DNA from: UBA9619 sp964630665 | GTDB lineage: Bacteria > Pseudomonadota > Gammaproteobacteria > Arenicellales > UBA868 | Direction: 5' to 3' | DNA: 25,687 nucleotides | Assembly (NCBI GenBank): GCA_964630665.1 | Contig: CAZVVN010000050.1 | Coordinates: 1-25,687, forward strand | Part shown: positions 1-8,327 of the stretch, one piece after another | How the letters are laid out: the number at the start of each line of letters is the position of its first letter | Position numbering within the stretch: the stretch's first letter is position 1 | Notes under the pieces: model-generated | Database searches by the model: none | Seen by the model: the letters and a program-made list of their open reading frames with translations, nothing else | What the model was told of the DNA's origin: nothing | Made by a program: the position numbers and the translations under genes

Positions 1-1
1 A

Positions 2-358
2 GAGATGGCGGGCGATGACTGCCTGGTCATTGACGCCCGCGAATCTGGACGGTTTATTGGAAAGGTAGAGCCCATTGATAAAGTGGCCGGCCATATTCCG
101 GGGTCGGTCAATCGACCATTCACGGATAATTTGAACAGTGGAGTCTTCAAATCCCAAGATCAGCTTCACCTAGATTTTTCGCAATTGCTCAACCACAGAC
201 CTGCAACTGAAATCGTACACAGTTGTGGTTCGGGCGTGACGGCCTGTCACAATCTTTTAGCAATGGAAATCGCGGGGCTAATAGGGTCCAGACTATTTCC
301 AGGATCCTGGAGCGAGTGGATTACTGACCCGGCCCGTCCAGTGTCCCGCTCGGGCTAG
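2..358 (+). CDS. Rhodanese-type sulfurtransferase, C-terminal part (5' end outside window)
   Basis: This is the C-terminal domain of a two-domain sulfurtransferase of the thiosulfate/3-mercaptopyruvate sulfurtransferase (SseA) family, which moves a sulfane sulfur onto a thiol acceptor through a cysteine persulfide. Visible features are DARE near the start, GHIPGSVNRPF, the active-site loop CGSGVTAC with the catalytic Cys first, and a terminal PGSWSEW. CGSGVTAC is the mercaptopyruvate-sulfurtransferase form of the loop. Only about 118 residues are present, whereas the family is about 280 long, and the frame is open to the window edge. The ATG at position 5 is therefore internal, not the start. 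sucC follows on the same strand after 60 bases. The family is certain; the donor specificity is inferred from the loop. Confidence 0.85.
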   Translation, partial: EMAGDDCLVIDARESGRFIGKVEPIDKVAGHIPGSVNRPFTDNLNSGVFKSQDQLHLDFSQLLNHRPATEIVHSCGSGVTACHNLLAMEIAGLIGSRLFPGSWSEWITDPARPVSRSG

Positions 359-418
359 ACCAGGCAGAAGGATGCCCGTGTCCCTGCGCTTACTGTTGGT
401 GCAACTGGTCAACTGATC

Positions 419-1579
419 ATGAACATCCACGAATACCAAGCTAAAGAGATTCTGAACCGGTACGGAGTGCCAGTACCGCAAGGTCGTTGCTGTTCGAGTG
501 TTGAAGACGCCGTCAATGCTGCGAAAGCAATCGCCAGTGACAGTTGGGTTGTTAAGGCGCAAATTCATGCGGGAGGACGAGGAGAAGGAGGCGGGGTTAG
601 GATTGCCCACAGCTTGGATGAGGTCAGGGAGTATTCGTCTGATATTCTGGGTATGACGCTCATTACTCAGCAGACAGGAGCAAGCGGCAAGGTGGTTCGA
701 ACTCTACTTGTTGAGGAAGGTGTGTCGTTCTGCGAAGAACGCTACCTGGCCCTGGTGGTGGACCGCGACAGTCAACGTATCGTTCTGGTTACAAGCTCGG
801 AGGGTGGAACAGCAATCGAGAGTGTGGCTCGGGATACTCCGGAAAAGATTTACCGGGTTCCGATCGACCCAACAACTGGACTGAGCCATGCGAGCGCCTT
901 AGAAGCTGCTCGGGGCACGGGTACCAAAGGCCCAGCGTTGGCGCAGATCGCGAACGTGTCAGAGAGATTGTATAAGCTCTTCTGGGAGCAGGACGCGAGC
1001 CTTGCCGAAATCAACCCATTGGTGACGACCGAGAGTGATGACGTTATTGCGCTCGACGCGAAGATCAATTTTGACGACAACGCTTTGTTTCGAAACCCTA
1101 CGATATCAGCACTGAGGGATCTTGATGAGGAAGACCCCAGCGAAATTGAAGCCTCAAAACACGGTCTGAACTACATCGCCCTTGATGGGAATATCGGATG
1201 TCTGGTGAATGGCGCGGGTCTGGCGATGGCGACCATGGACATCATCAAATTTTACGGAGCAGAGCCTGCGAACTTTCTGGATGTTGGGGGCGGTGCTTCA
1301 GACGAACAAGTAAGCCAGGCCTTTCGGGTTCTTCTCGGAAACGACAAACTACGAGCTATCCTGGTTAATATTTTCGGTGGGATCATGCACTGTGACGTTG
1401 TGGCCCAGGGTTTGGTCAACGCAGCAAGGACAGTCGACCTGCATGTGCCTCTCGTGGTGCGACTCGAAGGTACGAATGTCGAGCGTGGCAGAGAGATACT
1501 GGCTGAGTCGGGACTGAATATGATCGTTGCGAACACCATGGATGATGCCGCGAAAAAAGTAGTGCAAGCGACTACGTAA
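419..1579 (+). CDS. sucC: Succinate-CoA ligase (ADP-forming), beta subunit
   Basis: With SucD this enzyme converts succinyl-CoA to succinate with nucleotide triphosphate formation in the TCA cycle, in the cytoplasm. The protein has 386 residues (E. coli SucC has 388) and aligns end to end. It has MNIHEYQAKEIL at the start and the ATP-grasp nucleotide site around K46 and GGRG (residues 52-55). AEINPLV and ALDAK supply the metal ligands. GNIGCLVNGAGLAMATMD and NFLDVGGGA fall in the C-terminal CoA-ligase domain, and VNIFGGI lies near the end. The ATG start matches the family N-terminus; no strong Shine-Dalgarno is visible. sucD follows after 9 bases, so the two are co-transcribed. Malate-CoA ligase is a related alternative, but the overall match favours SucC. 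Confidence 0.95.
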   Translation: MNIHEYQAKEILNRYGVPVPQGRCCSSVEDAVNAAKAIASDSWVVKAQIHAGGRGEGGGVRIAHSLDEVREYSSDILGMTLITQQTGASGKVVRTLLVEEGVSFCEERYLALVVDRDSQRIVLVTSSEGGTAIESVARDTPEKIYRVPIDPTTGLSHASALEAARGTGTKGPALAQIANVSERLYKLFWEQDASLAEINPLVTTESDDVIALDAKINFDDNALFRNPTISALRDLDEEDPSEIEASKHGLNYIALDGNIGCLVNGAGLAMATMDIIKFYGAEPANFLDVGGGASDEQVSQAFRVLLGNDKLRAILVNIFGGIMHCDVVAQGLVNAARTVDLHVPLVVRLEGTNVERGREILAESGLNMIVANTMDDAAKKVVQATT

Positions 1580-1588
1580 GTACCACCA

Positions 1589-2476
1589 GTGGCCATTCTG
1601 ATCGACAGCAGCAGCCGCGTCCTGACCCAAGGGATCACCGGACGGACCGGCCGATTTCACACCCGCCAGTGCATCGACTACGCACTGGGTGGGAAAGCCT
1701 TCGTTGCAGGGGTAACCCCCGGCAAAGGGGGGAGCAAGGTCGACGGTATTCCCGTTTTCGACACGGTCGCACAAGCCCGGGATAGCACAAACTGCAACGT
1801 CTCTGTGATTTACGTGCCGCCGCCGTTTGCGGCGGGTGCAATTTGCGAAGCTGTGGATGCCGGGATCGAAATAGTCATCTGTATCACGGAAGGTGTGCCA
1901 GTCAAGGACATGATTCTGACCCGACACAGGATGGCGGATACTAAGTCAGTGCTCATTGGCCCGAACTGCCCGGGGATCATCACCCCGGATGAGCTAAAGA
2001 TCGGAATTATGCCGGGTTATATCCATCAGAAAGGCTCAGTAGGTGTCGTCTCGCGGTCCGGGACGCTTACTTATGAGGTGGTTGACCAGTTGACCAAACT
2101 TGGATTGGGACAGTCTACCTGCGTCGGTATTGGCGGTGATCCAGTTGGCGGAATGAAACATCTGGATGTCATGAAACTGTTCAACGAGGATCCCGACACT
2201 GCGGCGGTTGTCATGTGTGGTGAGATCGGCGGGACGGACGAGGAGAACTGTGCTGACTGGATCCGGGAACACATGAACAAACCGGTCGTAGGGTTCGTGG
2301 CGGGCAGCACAGCACCTTCAGGTAAGCGAATGGGGCATGCAGGTGCGATAGTCTCTGGTGGGAAAGGTACGGCGGAGGAAAAAATTGCCGCGTTGAAACG
2401 AGCGGGCGTTCACGTGGTGCGTAGTCCAGGAGAGATCGGCCAGGTGATGCTGGGCGTGCTAGAGGCCGCCAGGTAA
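1589..2476 (+). CDS. sucD: Succinate-CoA ligase, alpha subunit
   Basis: This is the partner of SucC. It carries the CoA-binding Rossmann domain and the phosphorylated histidine. QGITGRTGRFH and VAGVTPGKGG are in the CoA-binding part. GPNCPGIITP, SRSGTLTYE and GIGGDPVGG follow. The catalytic His is H250 in KRMGHAGAIVSGGKGT. The start is a GTG, 9 bases after sucC stops. The protein has 295 residues, slightly longer than E. coli SucD (289). TGRTGRFH, the DVMKLFN stretch and PDTAAVVM resemble betaproteobacterial SucD as I recall that sequence, which is an impression rather than a tree. The stop codon lies 3 bases from the stop of the convergent pntB, and no terminator fits in between. Confidence 0.95.
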   Translation: MAILIDSSSRVLTQGITGRTGRFHTRQCIDYALGGKAFVAGVTPGKGGSKVDGIPVFDTVAQARDSTNCNVSVIYVPPPFAAGAICEAVDAGIEIVICITEGVPVKDMILTRHRMADTKSVLIGPNCPGIITPDELKIGIMPGYIHQKGSVGVVSRSGTLTYEVVDQLTKLGLGQSTCVGIGGDPVGGMKHLDVMKLFNEDPDTAAVVMCGEIGGTDEENCADWIREHMNKPVVGFVAGSTAPSGKRMGHAGAIVSGGKGTAEEKIAALKRAGVHVVRSPGEIGQVMLGVLEAAR

Positions 2477-2479
2477 CGG

Positions 2480-3871
2480 TTAACGCAACTCAGCCAGTAC
2501 CTGTTCCATACTGTCCTTGGCATCTCCGAACAGCATGCGTGTCTTTTCCCTGTAAAACAAAGGATTGTCCACTCCGGCGTATCCGGTTGCCATGCTGCGC
2601 TTGAGCACGATGGTCGTTGCGGCTTTCCAGACTTCCAGCACAGGCATACCTGCAATAGGCCCGTCCGGGTCTTCCTGGGCTGAGGGATTAACAATGTCAT
2701 TGGCACCGATGACGAGCACTGTATCGACATCCGGAAGCTCATGGTTGATTTCCTCCATTTCAAGAACGATGTCGTAAGGTACCTTAGCTTCAGCCAGCAG
2801 CACGTTCATGTGCCCTGGCATGCGGCCTGCAACAGGGTGAATCGCGAATCGGACCTTGATGCCTTTATCACGCAGAAGCCGGGTCAGTTCGGAAACCGGA
2901 TGCTGGGCGTGAGCAACAGCCATGCCATAACCCGGAACGATTACCACCTGACTTGATTCTCTTAGAAGTTGCGCGGTTTCAGTCGAGTCGACTGCAATGA
3001 CTGTTGCGCCACCGAGATCTGTCGAAGCGCTGGCCGAAGTGGACCCAAATCCACCAAGGATGACCGACAGAAAATGCCGATTCATGGCTCGGCACATGAT
3101 ATAGCTCAAAATCGCGCCACTGCTGCCGACCAGTGCCCCCGTCACAATCAACAGGTCGTTGGACAACATGAAGCCGGTGGCTGCAGCCGCCCAGCCCGAA
3201 TAACTGTTGAGCATAGAGATGACCACAGGCATATCAGCACCACCTATAGCCATTACCATGTGGACACCGAAAAGAAGTGCCAGAAATGTGGCGATCAACA
3301 GAAGAATCATGCCTCCGCCTAATGGATCGGCGCCGACAAATGTCCAGCCCAGCCAGATGCATGCAAGACCGATCAGGATGTTGATGACATGTCGCCCCGG
3401 CAACATCAAAGGCCGACTGTGAATTACACCCTGGAGTTTCCCGAAGGCAATGACTGAACCGGTGAAGGTCACGGCGCCAATCAGAACACCCAGGTAAATC
3501 TCGACCTCATGGATCGCTTTTTCTATCCCAGAAAAGTGCGAATCCGGATCGATGTACGTCCCGATACCTACCAGTACGGCGGCAAGGCCGACCAGGCTGT
3601 GTAACAGCGCCACAAGTTGTGGCATGGCCGTCATCTGGACCCGGGCCGCGACGATCGCTCCGATACCACCGCCAAGCACCATCAGTCCGATGATCAGACC
3701 ATAGTTACCGACCTTCGGGGTAAAAACCGTCACGGCAACGGCCAGGCTCATTCCCAGGATTCCAAATAGATTGCCTCGGCGAGCGGTTTCCTGTCCGCTC
3801 AAGCCTCCGAGACTCAGAATGAAAAGAATGCTGGCCGCGATATAAGCTGAAGAGATCACCCCGGTACTCAT
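2480..3871 (-). CDS. pntB: NAD(P) transhydrogenase, beta subunit
   Basis: This is the inner-membrane subunit of the proton-translocating transhydrogenase, which uses the proton-motive force to reduce NADP+ with NADH. The protein has 463 residues (E. coli 462). The N-terminal half is a bundle of hydrophobic segments with the conserved HSLVGLAAVLVG, GAVTFTGSV and GGADMPVV stretches. The C-terminal NADP(H) domain shows VPGYGMAVAHAQ, HPVAGRMPGHMNVLLAEA and VIGANDIVNPSAQ. It starts 2 bases after pntA ends, so the pair is translationally coupled. It converges on sucD. Confidence 0.97.
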   Translation of the reverse strand: MSTGVISSAYIAASILFILSLGGLSGQETARRGNLFGILGMSLAVAVTVFTPKVGNYGLIIGLMVLGGGIGAIVAARVQMTAMPQLVALLHSLVGLAAVLVGIGTYIDPDSHFSGIEKAIHEVEIYLGVLIGAVTFTGSVIAFGKLQGVIHSRPLMLPGRHVINILIGLACIWLGWTFVGADPLGGGMILLLIATFLALLFGVHMVMAIGGADMPVVISMLNSYSGWAAAATGFMLSNDLLIVTGALVGSSGAILSYIMCRAMNRHFLSVILGGFGSTSASASTDLGGATVIAVDSTETAQLLRESSQVVIVPGYGMAVAHAQHPVSELTRLLRDKGIKVRFAIHPVAGRMPGHMNVLLAEAKVPYDIVLEMEEINHELPDVDTVLVIGANDIVNPSAQEDPDGPIAGMPVLEVWKAATTIVLKRSMATGYAGVDNPLFYREKTRMLFGDAKDSMEQVLAELR

Positions 3872-3873
3872 AT

Positions 3874-5436
3874 TCAGAGATCCCTCCTGAACATACGGAG
3901 CATTTTCTGGGTCACCAGGAAGCCACCACAGATGTTGATGCTGGCAATCAACAAGGAAACGGCCGCCAGGATGACCACCAGCGCCGGCTCAGCGTTAATT
4001 TTTAGCAACGCGCCAATTACGATGATACCGCTGATGGCGTTGGTGACGCTCATCAGCGGCGTGTGAAGCGCTGGAGTTACATTCCAGATGACTTGCCAGC
4101 CGACAAATATAGATAGAATGAAAACCGTAAAATGATTCATGAAAGAAGCCGGGGCCACGGAGCCCACAGCGACTATTAACGCGATGACGATGGCCAGGCC
4201 GATCAGTCCGCTTTTCTTGCCAGCCCCGGACGTGCCCGGCACAGCGGTTTGTGTCTGTACGTCCGGTTTGGGTTTGGCTGGAATCACAGGTGCCTTGATT
4301 TCGGGCGGTGGCCAGGTGATTTCACCGGATTGAACTACAGTCATTGAACGAATGACCTCATCGTTCATGTCGAGCAGAATCTGTCCGTCTTTATCAGGGC
4401 AAAGATCCTCCAGCAGATATCGGATGTTGGTCCCGTATAGTTGACTGGATTGGGCCGGCATTCGACTGGGCAGATCGGTATAACCGATAACATTGACGCC
4501 TTCGATGAGCGCGACCTCACCTGGCCGAGTGAGTTCACAGTTGCCCCCCTGTTCTGCGGCCAGATCAACGATGACACTGCCGTCCTTCATCGACTCGACC
4601 ATGTCGGCGGTGATCAATCGAGGGGCTGGTTTTCCGGGAATCAGTGCGGTTGTGATGATGATGTCGACCTCGCGGGCCTGCTGGGCGAACAATGCCATCT
4701 CAGCCGCGATGAATTCTTCACTCATCACTTTGGCATACCCCCCGGCACCCGATCCTTGTTCTTCGAAATCGAGCATCAAAAACTCCGCACCCATGCTTTC
4801 AACCTGCTCTTTTACCTCGGGGCGAGTGTCAAAAGCACGGACAACTGCGCCCATGTTGCCAGCTGCGCCAATCGCAGCAAGGCCCGCAACCCCCGCGCCT
4901 ATGATCATGATCTTGGCTGGCGGAACCTTACCGGCAGCCGTCACCTGGCCTGTGAAAAAGCGGCCAAAATGGCTGGCGGCCTCGATTACCGCTCGGTACC
5001 CCGCTATGTTAGCCATGGAACTCAACGCATCGAGTTTCTGGGCTCTGGATATTCTCGGTACAGCGTCCATAGCCAGAACGCTGGCGCCACTGGCAGCCAT
5101 CAGGCTGAGTAATTGCGGATTCTGATCAGGCCAGATGAAGCTGATCAAAGTGGTATCTGGCTGTAGCAGGGCGGTCTCGTGAGTACCCAGATGTGGGTGG
5201 TCCGAAGGTCCGCGCACCTTGAGTACGATATCGCTGGATGCCCAAAGCGTTCGCGCATCAGGTACGATACTGGCGCCAGCTCTTTGGTAGGCCATGTCAG
5301 AAAAGCTGGCAGGAAGTCCGGCTTTCTGCTCGATACTCAAGTCAAATCCGAGTTTGGTGAGGTGTGATACCACTTCCGGAGAGACCGCGACACGACGCTC
5401 TCCGGGGTAGGTTTCCTTGGGAATTCCAATATGCAT
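3874..5436 (-). CDS. pntA: NAD(P) transhydrogenase, alpha subunit
   Basis: This subunit carries the NAD(H)-binding domain and a short membrane domain, and it pairs with PntB. From the chosen ATG it has 520 residues (E. coli 510) and begins MHIGIPKE, as the family does. An ATG 57 bases further upstream exists, but it adds residues without family similarity, so I prefer 5436. PRISRAQKLDALSSMANIAG, GAGVAGLAAIGAA and RAFDTRPEVKEQV mark the NAD domain. TTALIPGKPAPRL and DLPSRMPAQSSQLYGTN follow. A Pro/Lys-rich linker leads to C-terminal hydrophobic segments with ALHTPLMSVTNAISGI. This is the undivided alpha form of enterobacteria, not the split alpha1/alpha2 form. Confidence 0.96.
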   Translation of the reverse strand: MHIGIPKETYPGERRVAVSPEVVSHLTKLGFDLSIEQKAGLPASFSDMAYQRAGASIVPDARTLWASSDIVLKVRGPSDHPHLGTHETALLQPDTTLISFIWPDQNPQLLSLMAASGASVLAMDAVPRISRAQKLDALSSMANIAGYRAVIEAASHFGRFFTGQVTAAGKVPPAKIMIIGAGVAGLAAIGAAGNMGAVVRAFDTRPEVKEQVESMGAEFLMLDFEEQGSGAGGYAKVMSEEFIAAEMALFAQQAREVDIIITTALIPGKPAPRLITADMVESMKDGSVIVDLAAEQGGNCELTRPGEVALIEGVNVIGYTDLPSRMPAQSSQLYGTNIRYLLEDLCPDKDGQILLDMNDEVIRSMTVVQSGEITWPPPEIKAPVIPAKPKPDVQTQTAVPGTSGAGKKSGLIGLAIVIALIVAVGSVAPASFMNHFTVFILSIFVGWQVIWNVTPALHTPLMSVTNAISGIIVIGALLKINAEPALVVILAAVSLLIASINICGGFLVTQKMLRMFRRDL

Positions 5437-5665
5437 GGGGCGTCTTATCGATATTGGTTTAATGCAGTGTCTGGGTCGAGTACCCGGGGGCAACAGAGAT
5501 CCCGCGATCCATGTGAATTACTGACACATCGGATAGCATCAATTGTCGACCTATCCCAGGTGACGTCTGGCTGGAGATTTGAAAAAACACATTCGCACCG
5601 AACGATCAACAAATCCGGTATCCTTCACCCTCCCAGGGATTATAACGCATCAGTTAAGGTTATTA

Positions 5666-6764
5666 ATGGTGGAGACCGGCGAGATATTGGGCAAACTTAC
5701 TGACTACGCACAGCGAGTTGATGGGCTCAGGGGGTATCTTTGACTATCAGGGGCGCAAGGAGCGGCTGGAGGAGGTGCTTATCAGGCTTGAGGACCCAAC
5801 GGTATGGAGTGACCCGAGTGAGGCTCAGTCGCTTGGGCAGGAGCGTGCACGCCTGCAAGAGACCGTAGAGATACTGGATTCTCTGTCCATGGAGGTTCAG
5901 GAGGCATTGGAACTGCTCGATCTGGCCCGAGAGGAGAACGATCAAGATACTCTTGACGAACTGGCTCGGGAGGCTTTCGGGCTCGGACAGAGACTCGAGC
6001 GCCTTGAATTTCGGCGGATGTTTTCCGGGGAAGCAGACGAGGCCAGTGCATTTGTCGACATTCAGGCCGGTTCCGGCGGTACCGAGGCCCAGGATTGGGC
6101 CGAGATGCTCCTCAGGATGTATCTTCGCTGGGCCGAATCTGAAGGGTTCACAACCGAATTAGTCGAAAAGTCAGAAGGCGAGGTGGCGGGGATCAAAAGC
6201 GCCACTATTCATGTCACCGGCGAGTATGCTTACGGGAACCTGCGTACCGAGACCGGTGTTCATCGACTGGTACGGAAATCACCGTTTGACTCGGGTAACC
6301 GGCGGCATACGTCCTTTGCTTCTGTATTCGCCTATCCCGAGGTTGACGATAGCGTTGAGGTTGAGATCAACCCTGCTGACCTGCGGGTAGACACCTACCG
6401 GGCGAGTGGAGCTGGGGGGCAACATGTCAACCGGACTGATTCTGCAGTACGAATTACCCATCTGCCCACTGGAATTGTCGTCCAGTGTCAGAACGATCGC
6501 TCGCAACACAGAAACAGAGCGGAGGCCATGTCCATGCTGAGAGCTCGACTCTATGAAGCCGAGATGCGGGCCAAGCGTGAAGAGCAACAGATATTGGAGG
6601 ACTCTAAGGCCGATATTGGGTGGGGCAGTCAGATACGCTCATACGTATTGGATCAGTCCAGGATCAAGGATCTCAGGACTGGAATCGAGACCGGTAACAC
6701 TCAGGCAGTGCTAGATGGTGCTTTGGGCCCGTTCATTGAAGCCAGCCTGAAGTCCGGGCTTTGA
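5666..6764 (+). CDS. prfB: Peptide chain release factor 2 (programmed +1 frameshift)
   Basis: RF2 recognises UAA and UGA and triggers peptide release on the ribosome. The gene is read as join(5666..5740, 5742..6764). Frame 0 starts at the ATG at 5666, downstream of an AAGG Shine-Dalgarno (5656-5659), and runs 25 codons ending LRGYL. It then meets an in-frame TGA at 5741. A +1 shift at CTT-TGA-C continues as DYQGRKERLEEV to the end. The total is 365 residues, the same as E. coli RF2. The SPF anticodon-like tripeptide falls at residues 205-207 and the catalytic GGQ at 250-252, exactly the E. coli numbering. A start at the ATG at 5718 would remove the real N-terminus. lysS follows after 20 bases. 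Confidence 0.97.
5729..5744 (+). promoter_or_regulatory. prfB: RF2 autoregulatory +1 frameshift site
   Basis: The sequence AGGGGGTATCTTTGAC contains an internal Shine-Dalgarno (AGGGGG, 5729-5734), a 3-base spacer, the slippery CTT codon and the TGA stop followed by C. These are the known elements of the E. coli RF2 frameshift signal. When RF2 is scarce, termination at TGA is slow and the ribosome slips +1, which restores RF2 synthesis. The elements are seen directly; the feedback mechanism is established for this motif. Confidence 0.96.
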
Positions 6765-6784
6765 GAATCAGATAGTAGACTCCT

Positions 6785-8278
6785 ATGACAAGCGGACAGA
6801 ACGAACAAAGCGTACAACGCAGGGCTAAACTCGCTCAGTTGCGTGACAAGGGTAATCCGTATCCCAACGATTTTCGACGAACGCATGTCTGCGCAGATGC
6901 TCCCGGTCTTTTCGAGAATCTCGGCAACGCCGCAGTTCAATCAGAGCCTGTAAGTGTTCGACTTGCGGGGCGATTAATGTCCAGACGAATCATGGGCAAA
7001 GCCAGCTTTGCGCATGTCAGGGACGAATCTGGCAACATCCAGATATACGTTCAGCGCGATAAATTACCAGAAGGCGTCTACAACGCTGAATTCAAGAAAT
7101 TCGACATTGGCGATATTGTCGGCGTCGAGGGCGTTCTATTTAGAACAAAGACTGGTGAGCTTACCGTCGATGCCAGTCAGGTGAGATTACTGGTCAAGGC
7201 ATTGCACCCATTGCCTGAGAAATTTCACGGTCTGACCGATATTGAGACTCGATATCGGCAGCGATATGTCGATCTCATTGTCAACGAGGAGTCGCGGGAG
7301 GTATTCCGGAAAAGGGCTGCGACGATCCGTGCATTGCGGCAGTTTCTAGACCAACGGGGCTACCTCGAGATCGAGTCGCCAATCATGCAGCCCCTGCCTG
7401 GTGGGGCAAACGCCAGACCTTTCGTAACGCATCATAACGCGCTGGATCGTGAACTATTCCTCCGGGTTGCCCAGGAGTTATACATCAAGCGCTGCCTGGT
7501 CGGCGGCTTCGAGAAAGTTTATGAGCTGAATCGGAATTTTCGAAACGAGGGCATTGATACACAACACAATCCAGAATTCACCATGCTCGAGTACAACGAG
7601 GCCTACGTCGACTACCAGGACTACATGGGATTGACCGAGGACATGTTACAGGCCGCAGCAGAGTCGGTCATCGGCACAGCACTTGTTGAGTACGAGGGTC
7701 AGCAGATCGACTTTTCACCGCCTTTTCGGCGTTTGACCATGCGCGATGCGGTTCTCGAGTTCAATCCTACTTTGTCCGAGAATCAGCTTCAGGATCCCGA
7801 GGTGCTCCACAATCATCTGGAGTCGCTGGGAGTACAAGCTGAGCGTGGATTCTCGGCCAATTATCTGCTGGTCGAGTTGTTCGATCACACAGTGGAGAGA
7901 CATCTCATCCAGCCGACATATATTACAGGTTACCCGGAAGAAGTCTCACCGTTGTCGCGACGAAGCGAACAAGATGCCGAATTGACTGATCGCTTTGAAC
8001 TCTATGCGGCCGGCAGGGAGTTGGCCAACGGCTTTTCGGAGTTGAATGATGCTGAAGATCAGGCCCAAAGATTTGAGGCCCAGGCGGCTGCCAAGGCGCA
8101 AGGTGACGAAGAAGCAATGTATTTTGATGACGATTACATCAATGCCCTGGAATATGGGCTACCGCCAAACGCCGGCGGTGGCCTAGGAGTAGACAGGTTC
8201 GTCATGCTGCTGACGGGCTGTTCGTCGATCAGGGATGTACTGTTGTTTCCACACATGCGCCCGGAACGCAATACTTGA
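6785..8278 (+). CDS. lysS: Lysyl-tRNA synthetase, class II
   Basis: This cytoplasmic enzyme charges tRNA-Lys with lysine using ATP. The protein has 497 residues (E. coli LysS 505). The N-terminal OB-fold anticodon-binding domain spans about residues 55-145, with VRLAGRLMSRRIMGKASFAH and IQIYVQRD. The class II catalytic core follows: TRYRQRYVDLI (motif 1 region), LNRNFRNEGID (motif 2) and GGGLGVDRFVMLLT (motif 3 with its Arg). The usual LRIAPELY appears here as LRVAQELY, a conservative oddity. It is 20 bases downstream of prfB, the gene order found in E. coli and many gammaproteobacteria. No clear Shine-Dalgarno precedes the ATG. Confidence 0.96.
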   Translation: MTSGQNEQSVQRRAKLAQLRDKGNPYPNDFRRTHVCADAPGLFENLGNAAVQSEPVSVRLAGRLMSRRIMGKASFAHVRDESGNIQIYVQRDKLPEGVYNAEFKKFDIGDIVGVEGVLFRTKTGELTVDASQVRLLVKALHPLPEKFHGLTDIETRYRQRYVDLIVNEESREVFRKRAATIRALRQFLDQRGYLEIESPIMQPLPGGANARPFVTHHNALDRELFLRVAQELYIKRCLVGGFEKVYELNRNFRNEGIDTQHNPEFTMLEYNEAYVDYQDYMGLTEDMLQAAAESVIGTALVEYEGQQIDFSPPFRRLTMRDAVLEFNPTLSENQLQDPEVLHNHLESLGVQAERGFSANYLLVELFDHTVERHLIQPTYITGYPEEVSPLSRRSEQDAELTDRFELYAAGRELANGFSELNDAEDQAQRFEAQAAAKAQGDEEAMYFDDDYINALEYGLPPNAGGGLGVDRFVMLLTGCSSIRDVLLFPHMRPERNT

Positions 8279-8327
8279 CTTTGAGCGGGTGCCGAAGGGA
8301 TCCCGTTTTGAAAGGCGATATGGTCTG

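Noticed and set aside
5437..5493. 19-residue N-terminal extension of PntA
   Set aside because: It has no family similarity; MHIGIPKE at 5436 matches the known N-terminus.
5437..5665. Divergent promoter pair between pntA and prfB
   Set aside because: Promoters must exist here, but only isolated -10-like elements (near 5639-5646) are visible, with no matching -35 on either strand.
5718..5741. ATG at 5718 as prfB start
   Set aside because: It lies in the +1 frame inside the leader. The true product begins at 5666 and shifts frame at 5740; the joined product matches RF2 length and motif numbering exactly.
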